A stretch of 43,534 bases of DNA, taken from the NCBI GenBank assembly GCA_002305505.1, contig DBRC01000008.1:1-43534 (forward strand), in the 5' to 3' direction. Source of the DNA: Prevotella sp. UBA1378. Its GTDB lineage: Bacteria > Bacteroidota > Bacteroidia > Bacteroidales > Bacteroidaceae. Below are positions 1 to 9,221 of the stretch, one piece after another (within the stretch, counting starts at the first letter, position 1; each line of letters opens with the position of its first letter). Below the pieces are notes generated by a model. That model was not told the origin of the DNA and did no database searches. It saw only the letters and a program-made list of their open reading frames with translations. The position numbers and the translations under genes were made by a program.

Positions 1-173
1 GCCTCGGCAGAAACAAATATTGCAATATTTCCGGGATTTATTGCAATATTTCTCGGATTTATAGCTATAAATCTTTTTGCCACATTATCCGCCTGCTGCC
101 CACCGCTTGCCGTTAAGGCAGCAATCCCTTTTTTACTGAAAAGACAGAAATTGCTTATCCCGAACTCAGGTAA
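1..173. other. Non-coding segment downstream of susA
   Basis: No gene is visible here. It holds a 21-bp near-tandem repeat (19-60) and a weak hairpin (GCTGCC at 95-100 against GGCAGC at 117-122). On the minus strand the hairpin could help end the starch operon, but there is no clean T-run directly after it. Confidence 0.6.
19..60. repeat. 21-bp tandem repeat, two copies
   Basis: Positions 19-39 and 40-60 are the same 21-bp unit with two mismatches. Each begins with ATTGCAATATTT, which contains the palindrome ATATTGCAATAT when the preceding base context is included. The window edge prevents seeing whether more copies lie to the left. Confidence 0.7.
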
Positions 174-2081
174 TCAATACTCGAGGATAAGGCTTTGGCG
201 CGGTTTCAGCTGCACATCCTTCGAGAGGTCGTAGTAGTGGCCGGTGAGGATATCCTTTACGCGCGAAACAGCGCCGATGACCTCGGCATAGCGGGCAACA
301 TCCATCACGGCAGGCTTGGTGGTGCCGTTAAGCACGAGCAGTACGGTTTTACCCTGATAGCGGCGGGCGATGACATAAACGCCCCTGTAGGGCACAAACT
401 GCGTCTGCGTGCCCTTGGTGATGACCTCGTTGCCCTTGCGCCAGTGCAGCAGGCGGCTGGTCCATTGGAACATGGCCTGCTCGGCCTGCGTGCGCCCCTC
501 CTTGGTAAAGGCGTTATGGCTGTCGCCGGGGAATCCTCCGGGGAAGTCCTTGCGCACATTGCCGTCGGTAACCTCCTTCGTGCCGTTCATCAGTACCTCC
601 GTACCGTAATACAGCTGCGGGATGCGGTTCACCGTAAGCAGCAAGGCCAACGCCTGTTTCAGCATCAATGTATCGCGGCCGTTTTCGAGGAAACGGTCGG
701 TATCATGGTTCTCAATGAATGCCATCACGTTCGACGGGTCGGCATACAGGTAGTCGTATACAAACGAATTGTAGATGCGGTTCAGCCCGTCCCACCACGG
801 GTCGGTTTCCTCGTTCTTGGCCTGCTTCAGCTTGTCATAGAAACTAAAGTCCATCACCGTCTTTAGATAGCTGTTCGAGGCCGAGAGCTTAGAGTCTTTT
901 TGCCAGGCAGCCGTATAGGCCGGTTCTGCCACCCACGTCTCGCCCACGGTATTGAAGTTGGGATACTCCTCGTTGAGGAGCTTCATCCACGTTGCCATTG
1001 CTTCGCGGTCGGCATAGGGGTAAGTGTCCATGCGTATGCCGTCGATACCCGCCGTCTCTATCCACCAGAATGAGTTCTGTACAAGATAAGTAAGCACATG
1101 GGGATTGCGCTGGTTGAGGTCGGGCATGCTCGGCACGAACCACCCGTCCACGGTTTCGCGCAAGTCGACCTCCGAAGCATAAGGGTCGAGCACAGGCATG
1201 AGCTTATAGCTGGTCTGCAGATATTTCGAGCCCTTCACATCCTTTCCGCGCCCTGTCATCGGGTCGCGGGCGACCTGTTTGGTCTCCGACAGCCATTCCG
1301 GGGTATTGAACCAGTCGGCCGACGGCATATCCGCCACCCACGGATGCTCGAAACCACAGTGGTTGAAAATCATGTCCATCACGATTTTCAGGCCTTTGGC
1401 ATGGGCTTCGTCGGTGAGGCGTTTATATTCCCCGTTCGTTCCGAAGCGCGGGTCGATACGGTAATAATCGGTGGTGGCATAACCATGGTAGGTGCTGTAA
1501 CCGTTGTTATCGGGCGAGTTGTTCTCGAGTACGGGGGTGAACCACAGTGCCGTGACGCCCAGTTCGGTAAAATAGTCAAGGTGTTGCCTGATGCCCTCGA
1601 GGTCGCCGCCATGGCGGAGCGAAGGCTGCGAGCGGTCGTTCTTATAGGCGTTCATCCCCCTTATCTGGTCGTTGTCGCCGCGTCCCGACGCAAATCGGTC
1701 GGGCATCAGCATGTAGAGCACGTCGGCATTGGTGAACCCCCTTCGCTCTTCGCCCCTCATGGTGCGCTGCTTCAGTTCGTACTTTACCTTCCTGCCCCCG
1801 ATGTTGAGTGTCATCGTGCCCGGCTGGGCACCGCTGAGGTCAAGGTAGACGAGCAGATAGTTGGGTGAGTCGAGGCGCACCACGCTGTCCACCTTCACAC
1901 CGGGATAGTCGGTCGCCACGCTGCCGGCGTTCTTCACGCCTTTCCCGTACACCATGAGTTGCAGCGAAGGATTCTTCATCCCCACATACCAGTCGGTCGG
2001 TTCTATCCTGTCTATCTTTACAACTGCATTCATTGTCATCACACTGAATAAGAGGGCCAAGGCCCAAATTGTCCGTTTCAT
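174..2081 (-). CDS. susA: SusA-like neopullulanase / cyclomaltodextrinase (GH13)
   Basis: A 635-aa GH13 alpha-glucan hydrolase, expected to cut alpha-1,4 (and pullulan) linkages of imported oligosaccharides in the periplasm. A Sec signal (about residues 1-19, no lipobox Cys) is followed by an N-terminal beta-sandwich domain (about 22-105) typical of neopullulanases and cyclomaltodextrinases, then the TIM barrel. All four GH13 motifs are visible: DMIFNH (236-241), GIRMD with nucleophile D352, acid/base E381 in GETWV, and ENHD with H459-D460. The length is close to B. thetaiotaomicron SusA. It is the last gene of a minus-strand operon (malQ, susB, pulA, susA), 34 bp after the pullulanase gene. 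Family assignment is secure; the exact substrate preference is inferred. Confidence 0.93.
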   Translation of the reverse strand: MKRTIWALALLFSVMTMNAVVKIDRIEPTDWYVGMKNPSLQLMVYGKGVKNAGSVATDYPGVKVDSVVRLDSPNYLLVYLDLSGAQPGTMTLNIGGRKVKYELKQRTMRGEERRGFTNADVLYMLMPDRFASGRGDNDQIRGMNAYKNDRSQPSLRHGGDLEGIRQHLDYFTELGVTALWFTPVLENNSPDNNGYSTYHGYATTDYYRIDPRFGTNGEYKRLTDEAHAKGLKIVMDMIFNHCGFEHPWVADMPSADWFNTPEWLSETKQVARDPMTGRGKDVKGSKYLQTSYKLMPVLDPYASEVDLRETVDGWFVPSMPDLNQRNPHVLTYLVQNSFWWIETAGIDGIRMDTYPYADREAMATWMKLLNEEYPNFNTVGETWVAEPAYTAAWQKDSKLSASNSYLKTVMDFSFYDKLKQAKNEETDPWWDGLNRIYNSFVYDYLYADPSNVMAFIENHDTDRFLENGRDTLMLKQALALLLTVNRIPQLYYGTEVLMNGTKEVTDGNVRKDFPGGFPGDSHNAFTKEGRTQAEQAMFQWTSRLLHWRKGNEVITKGTQTQFVPYRGVYVIARRYQGKTVLLVLNGTTKPAVMDVARYAEVIGAVSRVKDILTGHYYDLSKDVQLKPRQSLILEY

Positions 2082-2115
2082 ATTGTCAAATGGTTGTTAG
2101 CATTATTTCCCTTTT

Positions 2116-4104
2116 TCATTTAAAACCCTTCCGCTCCCCGCCGGAGGAACCGGTAGAGGCCAATATCGCTGCCGTCTGGGCACTCGCCTTGTAAGAGCCG
2201 CCCTCGAAGGTCTCGATGCCCTGCTCATTGATGACGCCGTCGCAGCACACCACGGTATAACGGCCGTGCGGTATCTCCACCTCGGCAGCCTTCTTGCCTG
2301 CATTGAGAATCACGATGATGTCGCGCCATTCGTCCCTGCCGGCATAATTCTTCAGGCGGAACGCCACCAAACCGGGGCGGGCAGGCAGGAATTCCAAGTG
2401 CTTGCGCACGAGGTCGGCCGACCCCAAGCGGAAGGCAGGATGGTTCTTGCGCAACCGGATGAGGCTCTTATAGTAGTCGAACACCTGCGGATAACGCTGT
2501 AGGTTGGCCCAGTCGAGGCGGTTGACGGAATCGGGCGACTCGAAACTGTTGTGCACCCCTTTCTTGTCGCGCAGCATCTCCTCGCCGCAGAGGAGGAAGG
2601 GCACGCCCTGCGAGGTGAACACAGCCGTCTGCGCCAGCAGGTTGAGCCGTATCAGTTCGTCCTCGCCGATACCGGGTATACTGGCCTTCAGGCGGTCGAC
2701 CAAGCACATGTCATCGTGACAGCTCACGTAGCTGATCATCTGTTCCGGCTCGCCGGCCCAAGGCACCTTCGAGTAGTTCACCTTCGACATATCCACTTGC
2801 GGGTGACTGATGCAGCCGGCGATGCCAAACTTCAGGCTCTCCTCTTCTCCGGGCCTGCCGGCAAGGAAAGCCCCTTTCGCATCGTCGCTGAACGGGCCGC
2901 GCAGGGCATCGCGCAACTCGTCAGAGAAAGCGGCGATGCGGGGCATCTGTCCCACGTTGGCCTTCATACCGAGCTTCTCCGTCGGGTATGCACATGTTCC
3001 GGCGCTCCAGCCCTCGCCGTAGATGAAGATGGTGGGGTCAATCTCGTCTGCGGCGCGGCGTATCGCGTTCATCGTCTCTATGTCGTGGATGCCCATCAGG
3101 TCGAAGCGGAACCCGTCGATGTGGTATTCGTTGATCCAGTATCTCACCGACTCCAACATAAACTGCCTCATCAGCGGCTGCTCCGAGGCCGTCTCATTGC
3201 CGCAGCCCGAGCCGTTGCTCAGTTTCCCGTCGGCCGTACGTCGGAAGAACACGCCGGGATACAGCTTCTCGAAGTTGCTCCCCTCGGTATTGTAGGTATG
3301 GTTGTACACCACGTCGAGTATCACGCGGATACCGGCCTTGTGCAGCGCCTGTACCATCTGCTTGAACTCCCTGATGCGGCAGAGCGGGTCGTAAGGGTCG
3401 GTAGCGTACGACCCCTCGGGCACGTTGTAGTTTAGTGGGTCGTACCCCCAGTTGTATTGGGGCACGCCGGGCTTCGTCTCGTCCACCGAGGCATAATCGA
3501 ACGACGGCAGGATGTGCACGGCGTTGATGCCCAGCGCCTTCAGATGGGCGATGGCCTTCGGCTCTGTCAAGGCGAGGAACTTGCCCTTGTAGCGCATGCC
3601 CGAAGAGGCGTCGATGGAGAAGTCGCGGTGGTGCATCTCGTAGACAACATGGTCGGCAGGCGATTTCACCACGGGGCGCACATCGCTTTCCCACCCCTCG
3701 GGATTGGTTTCCCGCAGGTCGACAACGGCACCGCGCCGGCCGTTCACGCCCACCGCCTTGGCCGAGATGCCTGGGCTCTCGCCGCCGAAGCCTCTGCCCA
3801 TGTCCACTTCGAAGGTATAAAACTTGCCCTTCAGGTCGCCTTTGGCTGTCCCCACCCAGGCATCGCCCCTCAAAGCGGGGTTGCCGTCGTACTGCAGGTT
3901 GATGGTCTTGACAGGCTTCCCGCCGAGCGCTTGGTTGTATATCCTCACCTTCACGGCCTTACACTCACCGATACCGTCCAGTCTGAACGTCGTCTCCTCT
4001 GGCGAGTAAGTCATTTCAGCAAATTCGTATTTCTGTTGTGCCACCGCCGTTTGCATGGCTGCCAGCGAAAACAATCCGGCAAAGATGAACGCTTTATTCT
4101 TCAT
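2116..4104 (-). CDS. pulA: Type I pullulanase (GH13_14-like)
   Basis: A 662-aa debranching enzyme predicted to hydrolyse alpha-1,6 branch points of starch or pullulan fragments. It starts with a Sec signal (about 1-22, ending AVAQ), has an N-terminal CBM48-like region (about 30-130), and carries the type I pullulanase signature YNWGYDP at 217-223. Catalytic motifs are DVVYNH (264-269), FRFD with nucleophile D335, YGEGW with acid/base E364, and CHDD with H463-D464. It is shorter than many pullulanases because extra N-terminal carbohydrate-binding modules are absent. It lies 74 bp after the GH97 gene and 34 bp before susA, so it is probably co-transcribed and works in the periplasm with the GH97 and GH13 enzymes. 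Confidence 0.93.
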   Translation of the reverse strand: MKNKAFIFAGLFSLAAMQTAVAQQKYEFAEMTYSPEETTFRLDGIGECKAVKVRIYNQALGGKPVKTINLQYDGNPALRGDAWVGTAKGDLKGKFYTFEVDMGRGFGGESPGISAKAVGVNGRRGAVVDLRETNPEGWESDVRPVVKSPADHVVYEMHHRDFSIDASSGMRYKGKFLALTEPKAIAHLKALGINAVHILPSFDYASVDETKPGVPQYNWGYDPLNYNVPEGSYATDPYDPLCRIREFKQMVQALHKAGIRVILDVVYNHTYNTEGSNFEKLYPGVFFRRTADGKLSNGSGCGNETASEQPLMRQFMLESVRYWINEYHIDGFRFDLMGIHDIETMNAIRRAADEIDPTIFIYGEGWSAGTCAYPTEKLGMKANVGQMPRIAAFSDELRDALRGPFSDDAKGAFLAGRPGEEESLKFGIAGCISHPQVDMSKVNYSKVPWAGEPEQMISYVSCHDDMCLVDRLKASIPGIGEDELIRLNLLAQTAVFTSQGVPFLLCGEEMLRDKKGVHNSFESPDSVNRLDWANLQRYPQVFDYYKSLIRLRKNHPAFRLGSADLVRKHLEFLPARPGLVAFRLKNYAGRDEWRDIIVILNAGKKAAEVEIPHGRYTVVCCDGVINEQGIETFEGGSYKASAQTAAILASTGSSGGERKGFK

Positions 4105-4178
4105 GATTGGCTGTTTTTAAAAAAAGAGGGCATGCCCGTCGTTGGCCGTCACAGGCATTCCCTCCCTTCCTGTTAATA

Positions 4179-6314
4179 CTATTTTGCGAACAAGCTTACG
4201 GCAAAGCCTCCGCCTGGAGCCAGGCTGAGCTTCAGCACGTCGCCTTTCTTCACGGTTTTCCTTGTAATGGTGTATGCTTTCGGGTTTTTCTCGTAATGGG
4301 CATCCTTGGCATCGGCATATATGGTACACTCGTACTTCTTGCCCCTGTCGAGGAAGTCGAGCCTGACGACGCTCTTGTGCCCGTTCTCGTCGCACTTGCC
4401 GCCTACGAACCAATTATCGGTTCCCTTGGCCTTGCGGGCTACGGTAATGTAGTCGCCTGGTTCGGCCTCGAGGTATTTCGAGTCGTCCCAGTCTACGGCT
4501 ACGTCCTTAATAAACTGGAAAGCATCGGCGTATTTCCGGTAGTTTTCCGGCAGATCGGCCGCCATCTGCAACGGACTGTACATCGTAAGATACAGCGCCA
4601 GCTGTCCGCAGAGCGTGGTGCGCACCCACGAGGGGTTGTCGCTCCAAACCGAGAGTTGCGTTTCCAAGATACCGGGGGTATAATCCATCGGGCCGCCCTG
4701 CAAGCGGGTGAACGGCAGCAGCACGGTGTGGTCGGGATTGGAACCTCCGAAGGCTTCATACTCCGTGCCGCGCGCACTCTCGTTGCCAATCAGGTTGGGG
4801 TAAGTGCGGCACAAGCCCGTGGGGCGCGTCGCCTCGTGTGCATTCACCATGATACGGTGCTTGGCAGCCTCCTTCACGCAGTGCAGGTAGTGGTTGTTCA
4901 TCAGCTGCGAGTAATGGTGCTCGCCGCGGGGTATGATGTCGCCCACGTACCCGCTCTTCACGGCATTGTAGCCATACTGGTTCATCAGCCGGTAAGCCGG
5001 TTCCAGCCAGCGCTCGTAGTTGAGGGCCGACGAACTGGTTTCGTGGTGCATCATCAGCTTCACGCCCTTCGCGTGGGCATAATCGTTCAGCATCCTGATG
5101 TCGAAGTCGGGGTAAGGCGTGATGAAGTCGAACACGTCGAGCTTTTGGTGCCCGAACCAGTCTTCCCATCCTTCATTCCATCCCTCCACGAGCACTTGGT
5201 CCAATCCGTTCTCGGCGGCGAAGTCGATATATGCCTTCACCTTCTCGTTGGTGGCCCCATGCTTGCCGTTGGGCTTTGCCTTGCTATAGTCGGTGATACC
5301 GAGGCGCACCGAGGGATACTCGTCGGTATAGCTCCACGTGTTGCGCCCCACGATCATCTCCCACCACACACCGCAGTATTTCACGGGCTTAATCCAGCTC
5401 ACGTCGTCGAGTGCGCAAGGTTCGTTGAGGTTCAGAATCAGGTTCGACGAGAGCATGTCGCGGGCGTCGTCGCTCACCATCACCGTGCGCCACGGCGTGT
5501 TGAACGGCGTTTGTATGAAGCCCTTGTTGCCGTCGGCACCGGGTGTGAGCCACGACTCGAACACCATGTTCCTGTCATCGAGGTTGAGGTGCATCGTGGC
5601 ATAGTCGACGCAGGCCGCCTCGTGGATGTTGATGTAGAGCCCGTCGGCCGTCTTCAGCTGCAGGGCCGTCTGCACTCCGGTGGGCGAGAAAGTAGTCGAC
5701 GAGGAGTTGTCGCCGTGCGCCTTCATGATTTCCGGGAATGCAGCCCGTATCTGCGACAGCTTGTTGGTGCATACGTTATACTCCTGCGTATCGTAGTCGC
5801 CGGGCACGTAATAGGCCGTATGGTCGCCGGCCATGGCAAACTGCGTATGCTCTTCCTTTATTACGAAATAGTTGAGCGCCTGCTGCTGCGGGAACTCGTA
5901 GCGCAGCCCCATCCCGTCGTCGTACACGCGGAACCGGATGACGATGTCGCGCCGGCTCGCCGGTTGCGTGAGCGTTACGGCCAGTTCATTATAGCGGTTG
6001 CGGATTGTCTTTGTTTCGCCCCACACGGGCTCCCACGTCTCGTCGAAGGCCGTTGCCTGCTCGCCCTTGATTACGAAGCCCTCCATCAGGTCGGTTTCGC
6101 CCATCCCCTTGCTGGCGTGCTTGTCTTTCGCCAGTTCGAGTCCCAAGCGGCTTGGCTTCACTACCTCTTTCCCTTTGAACGTCATCTCGTAAGTAGGTTT
6201 CCCGTTATCCAACGAGAACCTCACGGCAACATTCCCGTTGGGGGATTTCACTTCGGCGGCCATGGCTGCCAGCGGCAAGAGCAGCGCGGCTAATAATAAG
6301 TTGGTTCGTTTCAT
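4179..6314 (-). CDS. susB: SusB-like GH97 alpha-glucosidase
   Basis: A 711-aa GH97 enzyme that should release glucose from maltooligosaccharides by inversion in the periplasm. It has a Sec signal (1-20, ending AMAA). The key glutamates keep a constant 14-residue offset from B. thetaiotaomicron SusB as I recall its numbering: E377 (VEGWN), E425 (MHHETS), E494 (NAHEA) and E518 (ARGTE), corresponding to E391, E439, E508 and E532. SusB has two base residues (E439, E508) and a general acid (E532), so this copy looks like an active inverting enzyme rather than a retaining GH97 galactosidase. It is 27 bp downstream of malQ and 74 bp upstream of the pullulanase gene in the same operon. Confidence 0.95.
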   Translation of the reverse strand: MKRTNLLLAALLLPLAAMAAEVKSPNGNVAVRFSLDNGKPTYEMTFKGKEVVKPSRLGLELAKDKHASKGMGETDLMEGFVIKGEQATAFDETWEPVWGETKTIRNRYNELAVTLTQPASRRDIVIRFRVYDDGMGLRYEFPQQQALNYFVIKEEHTQFAMAGDHTAYYVPGDYDTQEYNVCTNKLSQIRAAFPEIMKAHGDNSSSTTFSPTGVQTALQLKTADGLYINIHEAACVDYATMHLNLDDRNMVFESWLTPGADGNKGFIQTPFNTPWRTVMVSDDARDMLSSNLILNLNEPCALDDVSWIKPVKYCGVWWEMIVGRNTWSYTDEYPSVRLGITDYSKAKPNGKHGATNEKVKAYIDFAAENGLDQVLVEGWNEGWEDWFGHQKLDVFDFITPYPDFDIRMLNDYAHAKGVKLMMHHETSSSALNYERWLEPAYRLMNQYGYNAVKSGYVGDIIPRGEHHYSQLMNNHYLHCVKEAAKHRIMVNAHEATRPTGLCRTYPNLIGNESARGTEYEAFGGSNPDHTVLLPFTRLQGGPMDYTPGILETQLSVWSDNPSWVRTTLCGQLALYLTMYSPLQMAADLPENYRKYADAFQFIKDVAVDWDDSKYLEAEPGDYITVARKAKGTDNWFVGGKCDENGHKSVVRLDFLDRGKKYECTIYADAKDAHYEKNPKAYTITRKTVKKGDVLKLSLAPGGGFAVSLFAK

Positions 6315-6341
6315 ATTCTGTTTTTATTTTTATCACCATGG

Positions 6342-9071
6342 TTATTTGCGGCCCCCCTGTGCAATCAGCGTGCTGACGGTTTCGTTAAAGCCGTCGGCCT
6401 TCATCAGTTCCTCGATGGTAAGGTGCATGCGGTAACGCCAGTAATGACGAGGATTAGCTGGTATGTTGATGCGCTCTGCGTCCGGGTCGGGCAGGCGCAG
6501 CTTCTCGTCGATCGACAGCCAGTCTTGCAGCGACAAGAGGCAGAGCATGGAAGGCGATGTCAGGTGGCGGCTCACGATTTCCTTAGCCAGCCATCCCGGC
6601 AGCGGGTGCGGTGCCCCACCTCCGCGGTAGAGCATCGTGTTGAAATAGTCTTGCGTGCGCCCCCGGTCTTCATCCCACCATTGGCGCAGGGTTGGCATGT
6701 CGTGGGTGCTGACTGTGCACACGCTGCGGTAGGGATTGCGCGACAGATGGCCGAAGCGCACGGTGTTGTCCTTAGGCATCGACTGGATTTCGAGGCTGAG
6801 GATGCGCAGCTCGTTCATCACCCAAGGCACACAGTCGGGCACCATCCCGAGGTCTTCAGCACACACCATCATGCGTGTGGCCTGTGTTAGCCGGGGCAGT
6901 TTCTTCATGGCCTCGGTATACCAGTAGAAGTTGTTGCGCCGGTAGAAGTATTCGTTGTACAGCTGGTTGAAGGCCGCCTTATCACTGTCGTACAGCGCTT
7001 GATAGATAAAGTCGTTCTGCACGCCGATGCGCGGATGGAACCTGCCTTTCTCCTTGCGGTCGGGCACGAAGAGCACGTCGCTGATGAGCGCATAGAGCCC
7101 GTCACGGAGGTGGGCCAGATCCTCTGAAGCATCCTGCTGCCCTTTATACCACGCTTCCACCTTGCGCTGCGTGTCGTATTCGGGTTTCATCTGCCATATA
7201 TCGTCGTGTTTGCGGTCGAGGAAGGTTTCCTTGACGTAAGCCGCGCGGTCGCCGAAGATGCGGTCGAGCGTCCAGTCGGCAATGAACGGCGTAGTGAACA
7301 GGTCTTCCTGCCACCACAGCCCGTAGGCTTCCACTTCGCCCGGCGTCATGCCGAGCGAGGGCGAGAACTGCCCGAGCAGTCCGTGGACGGCATCGGCCGG
7401 TATCTCCCAGATGCGGAAGAAGCCCAGCACATGGTCGATGCGGTAAGCGTCGAAGTATTCTGCCATCTTCCTGAAGCGGCGCACCCACCACGAACAGCCG
7501 TCTTCGAGCATCGCGTCCCAGTTGTAGGTGGGGAAGCCCCAGTTCTGCCCGTTCACCGAGAATGCGTCGGGCGGGGCACCGGCCTGCCCGTTCAGGTTGA
7601 AGTATTTAGGCTCTACCCACGCCTCTACGCCGTCGCGGCTGATGCCGATGGGTATGTCGCCTTTCAGGATTACGCGCTTCGAGCGTGCATGGTCGTGGGC
7701 GGCACGCATCTGCACGTCGAGGTTATACTGCACGTAATACCAGAAGTTGAGCGCCGAGCGGCGGGCTGCAAGCTCCGCCGGCGGCAGCCCCCCACCGGCC
7801 GCTGCGTCGCTGCCGGGCTCCAGCCCCCGGGTGTTCCTTGCCTCCTCGGGCCACTCGCTGAAAACGGCCGTGCCGTACAAGTCGCGGTAATAGCAAAAGT
7901 GCGCATAGGGCACGAGCCACTCCTTGTTCTCCTCATAGAACTGCTTATAGCTCCCGCGCCGCGACACCTTGGCCCACTCCTGCCCGAACAGCTCGCGCAG
8001 ATAGCCCATCTTGGCCTCGTTCACCCGCTCATAGTCAATCTGGGGAAGGGCGTTCAGCTCTTTCCTCAGCTCTTCATACCTTTCCCTTACTGCCTCGTCT
8101 TCTATCCCGGGCAGCTGCCTGAAGTCGGTATATTGCGGATGCAGGGCATAGATACTGATGCTGTTATAGGGATACGAGTCGGTCCATGTATGCGTGATGG
8201 TGGTATCGTTGATGGGCAGCACCTGCAGTATGCGCTGGTTGGTCATGGCCACCCAGTCGGTCATCAGCTGCAGGTCGCCGAAGTCGCCCACGCCGAAGCT
8301 CCCCTCGCTGCGCAGCGAGAACACGGGCACCACCGTCCCGGCTCCTTTCCACGGATAGATGGGGAAATAGGCCTGTACCAGCTCGTATACCACCACTTCG
8401 CCCGCTTTCATCTCCGGCAGGTCGACCGTGCGGTTAGGGCTGCTTTCCCACATCGGCGTGACGTCCCTTTCGGCGTCGAGCACCACGAACTTGAACACCA
8501 AGCGCCTGCCCCGCAGTTTCGACACGTCGATGCTGGCCACCCATTCGTGGTATCCGTGCTCGGCCATCGGCACTGCCTTTACGGCCTCCCACGCGCCCAG
8601 CACGGGGTCGTCGCCGATTATCGCCAAGCGTTCGTTGGCACGCAGCTGCGGTGCGCGCACCTTTATCCGTACCGTGCGCGGATATTCCGAGACGGGGCTC
8701 AACCGGCACTCGCGCCGCACCACACAGTCGGTAAAGGCCGAACTGTACAGGTAGGCGTCTTCAGGAATATCTATCCAATGGTCGAATACGGTATACGATG
8801 TACCGTTCGCGGCGGCGAACTCCAGTCTATGCGGTTCTACGGACCACTCTTTCCGGGTTTCTTTCCCGCTCCGTCCCACCGTATAGTAATAATCGATGTA
8901 CGAACCGGGCTTAGCTGTCTTTGCCAGTTCGCAAAACCAGTTGAGCCCGTCGAGCGTTGTCATCTTGTGTTGCTCAGCTATTGTAGAGTTTCCTTCGGAT
9001 AGGATGTTGAGCACTAATTCCTCGCCGAATGCAGTTTGATACTGTAGGTTAAATTGTAGGTTCATAGACAT
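6342..9071 (-). CDS. malQ: 4-alpha-glucanotransferase with N-terminal CBM20-like modules (GH77)
   Basis: A 909-aa amylomaltase with no signal peptide, so cytoplasmic. It should disproportionate imported maltodextrins, releasing glucose and longer glucans. Two beta-sandwich modules of CBM20 type precede the barrel (about 1-110 and 130-220; the second is clearer, with NERLAIIGDDPVLGAW). The GH77 barrel starts near 245. Catalytic residues are D546 in YRIDHVLGF (nucleophile), E739 in CAEDLG (acid/base) and D791 in STHDMP. This long architecture resembles plant DPE2 and the Bacteroidetes MalQ group. A short Ala/Gly-rich insert is at about 421-432. It is the first gene of the malQ-susB-pulA-susA operon, with a LacI-type operator and a promoter just upstream (9091-9166). 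Confidence 0.94.
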   Translation of the reverse strand: MSMNLQFNLQYQTAFGEELVLNILSEGNSTIAEQHKMTTLDGLNWFCELAKTAKPGSYIDYYYTVGRSGKETRKEWSVEPHRLEFAAANGTSYTVFDHWIDIPEDAYLYSSAFTDCVVRRECRLSPVSEYPRTVRIKVRAPQLRANERLAIIGDDPVLGAWEAVKAVPMAEHGYHEWVASIDVSKLRGRRLVFKFVVLDAERDVTPMWESSPNRTVDLPEMKAGEVVVYELVQAYFPIYPWKGAGTVVPVFSLRSEGSFGVGDFGDLQLMTDWVAMTNQRILQVLPINDTTITHTWTDSYPYNSISIYALHPQYTDFRQLPGIEDEAVRERYEELRKELNALPQIDYERVNEAKMGYLRELFGQEWAKVSRRGSYKQFYEENKEWLVPYAHFCYYRDLYGTAVFSEWPEEARNTRGLEPGSDAAAGGGLPPAELAARRSALNFWYYVQYNLDVQMRAAHDHARSKRVILKGDIPIGISRDGVEAWVEPKYFNLNGQAGAPPDAFSVNGQNWGFPTYNWDAMLEDGCSWWVRRFRKMAEYFDAYRIDHVLGFFRIWEIPADAVHGLLGQFSPSLGMTPGEVEAYGLWWQEDLFTTPFIADWTLDRIFGDRAAYVKETFLDRKHDDIWQMKPEYDTQRKVEAWYKGQQDASEDLAHLRDGLYALISDVLFVPDRKEKGRFHPRIGVQNDFIYQALYDSDKAAFNQLYNEYFYRRNNFYWYTEAMKKLPRLTQATRMMVCAEDLGMVPDCVPWVMNELRILSLEIQSMPKDNTVRFGHLSRNPYRSVCTVSTHDMPTLRQWWDEDRGRTQDYFNTMLYRGGGAPHPLPGWLAKEIVSRHLTSPSMLCLLSLQDWLSIDEKLRLPDPDAERINIPANPRHYWRYRMHLTIEELMKADGFNETVSTLIAQGGRK

Positions 9072-9086
9072 GGGATGTATAATTCT

Positions 9087-9103
9087 GCTGTAAAATTACA
9101 AAA
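9087..9103. repeat. 17-bp direct repeat, left copy
   Basis: GCTGTAAAATTACAAAA occurs here and again, identically, at 11221-11237. The two copies bracket the ATPase/nuclease cassette. This copy also contains the candidate -7 box of malQ on the minus strand. Confidence 0.8.
9091..9098 (-). promoter_or_regulatory. Candidate -7 box of the malQ operon
   Basis: The minus strand reads TAATTTTA, one mismatch from the Bacteroidetes TAnnTTTG box, about 20 bp before the malQ start. There is no TTG at the -33 position. It lies 54 bp from the LacI-type operator, the same spacing as at the other promoters of this locus. Confidence 0.5.
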
Positions 9104-9152
9104 TATAATCATTCACCGTTTGCCGGCGGCTGATGTTTTGAAAAACAAACCG

Positions 9153-9166
9153 CGCAAACGTTTGCA
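9153..9166. promoter_or_regulatory. LacI-type operator upstream of malQ
   Basis: CGCAAACGTTTGCA contains a perfect 12-bp palindrome GCAAACGTTTGC with the central CG typical of LacI/PurR/CcpA-family operators. It is upstream of malQ, and a LacI-family gene lies 4 kb away. Related sites precede susC and the amylase gene. Confidence 0.8.
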
Positions 9167-9221
9167 CTAATACATTACATGCCACAGGCCCTCCCACTCC
9201 ACCGAGGCTATGCTTAAATAT

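Noticed and set aside
4107..6293. 728-codon plus-strand ORF opposite susB
   Set aside because: It mirrors the GH97 gene, has no signal, domain or promoter, and His/Arg/Val-rich composition typical of antisense frames in GC-biased genes.
7206..9002. 598-codon plus-strand ORF opposite malQ
   Set aside because: Antisense shadow of the clear GH77 gene; no recognisable motif.
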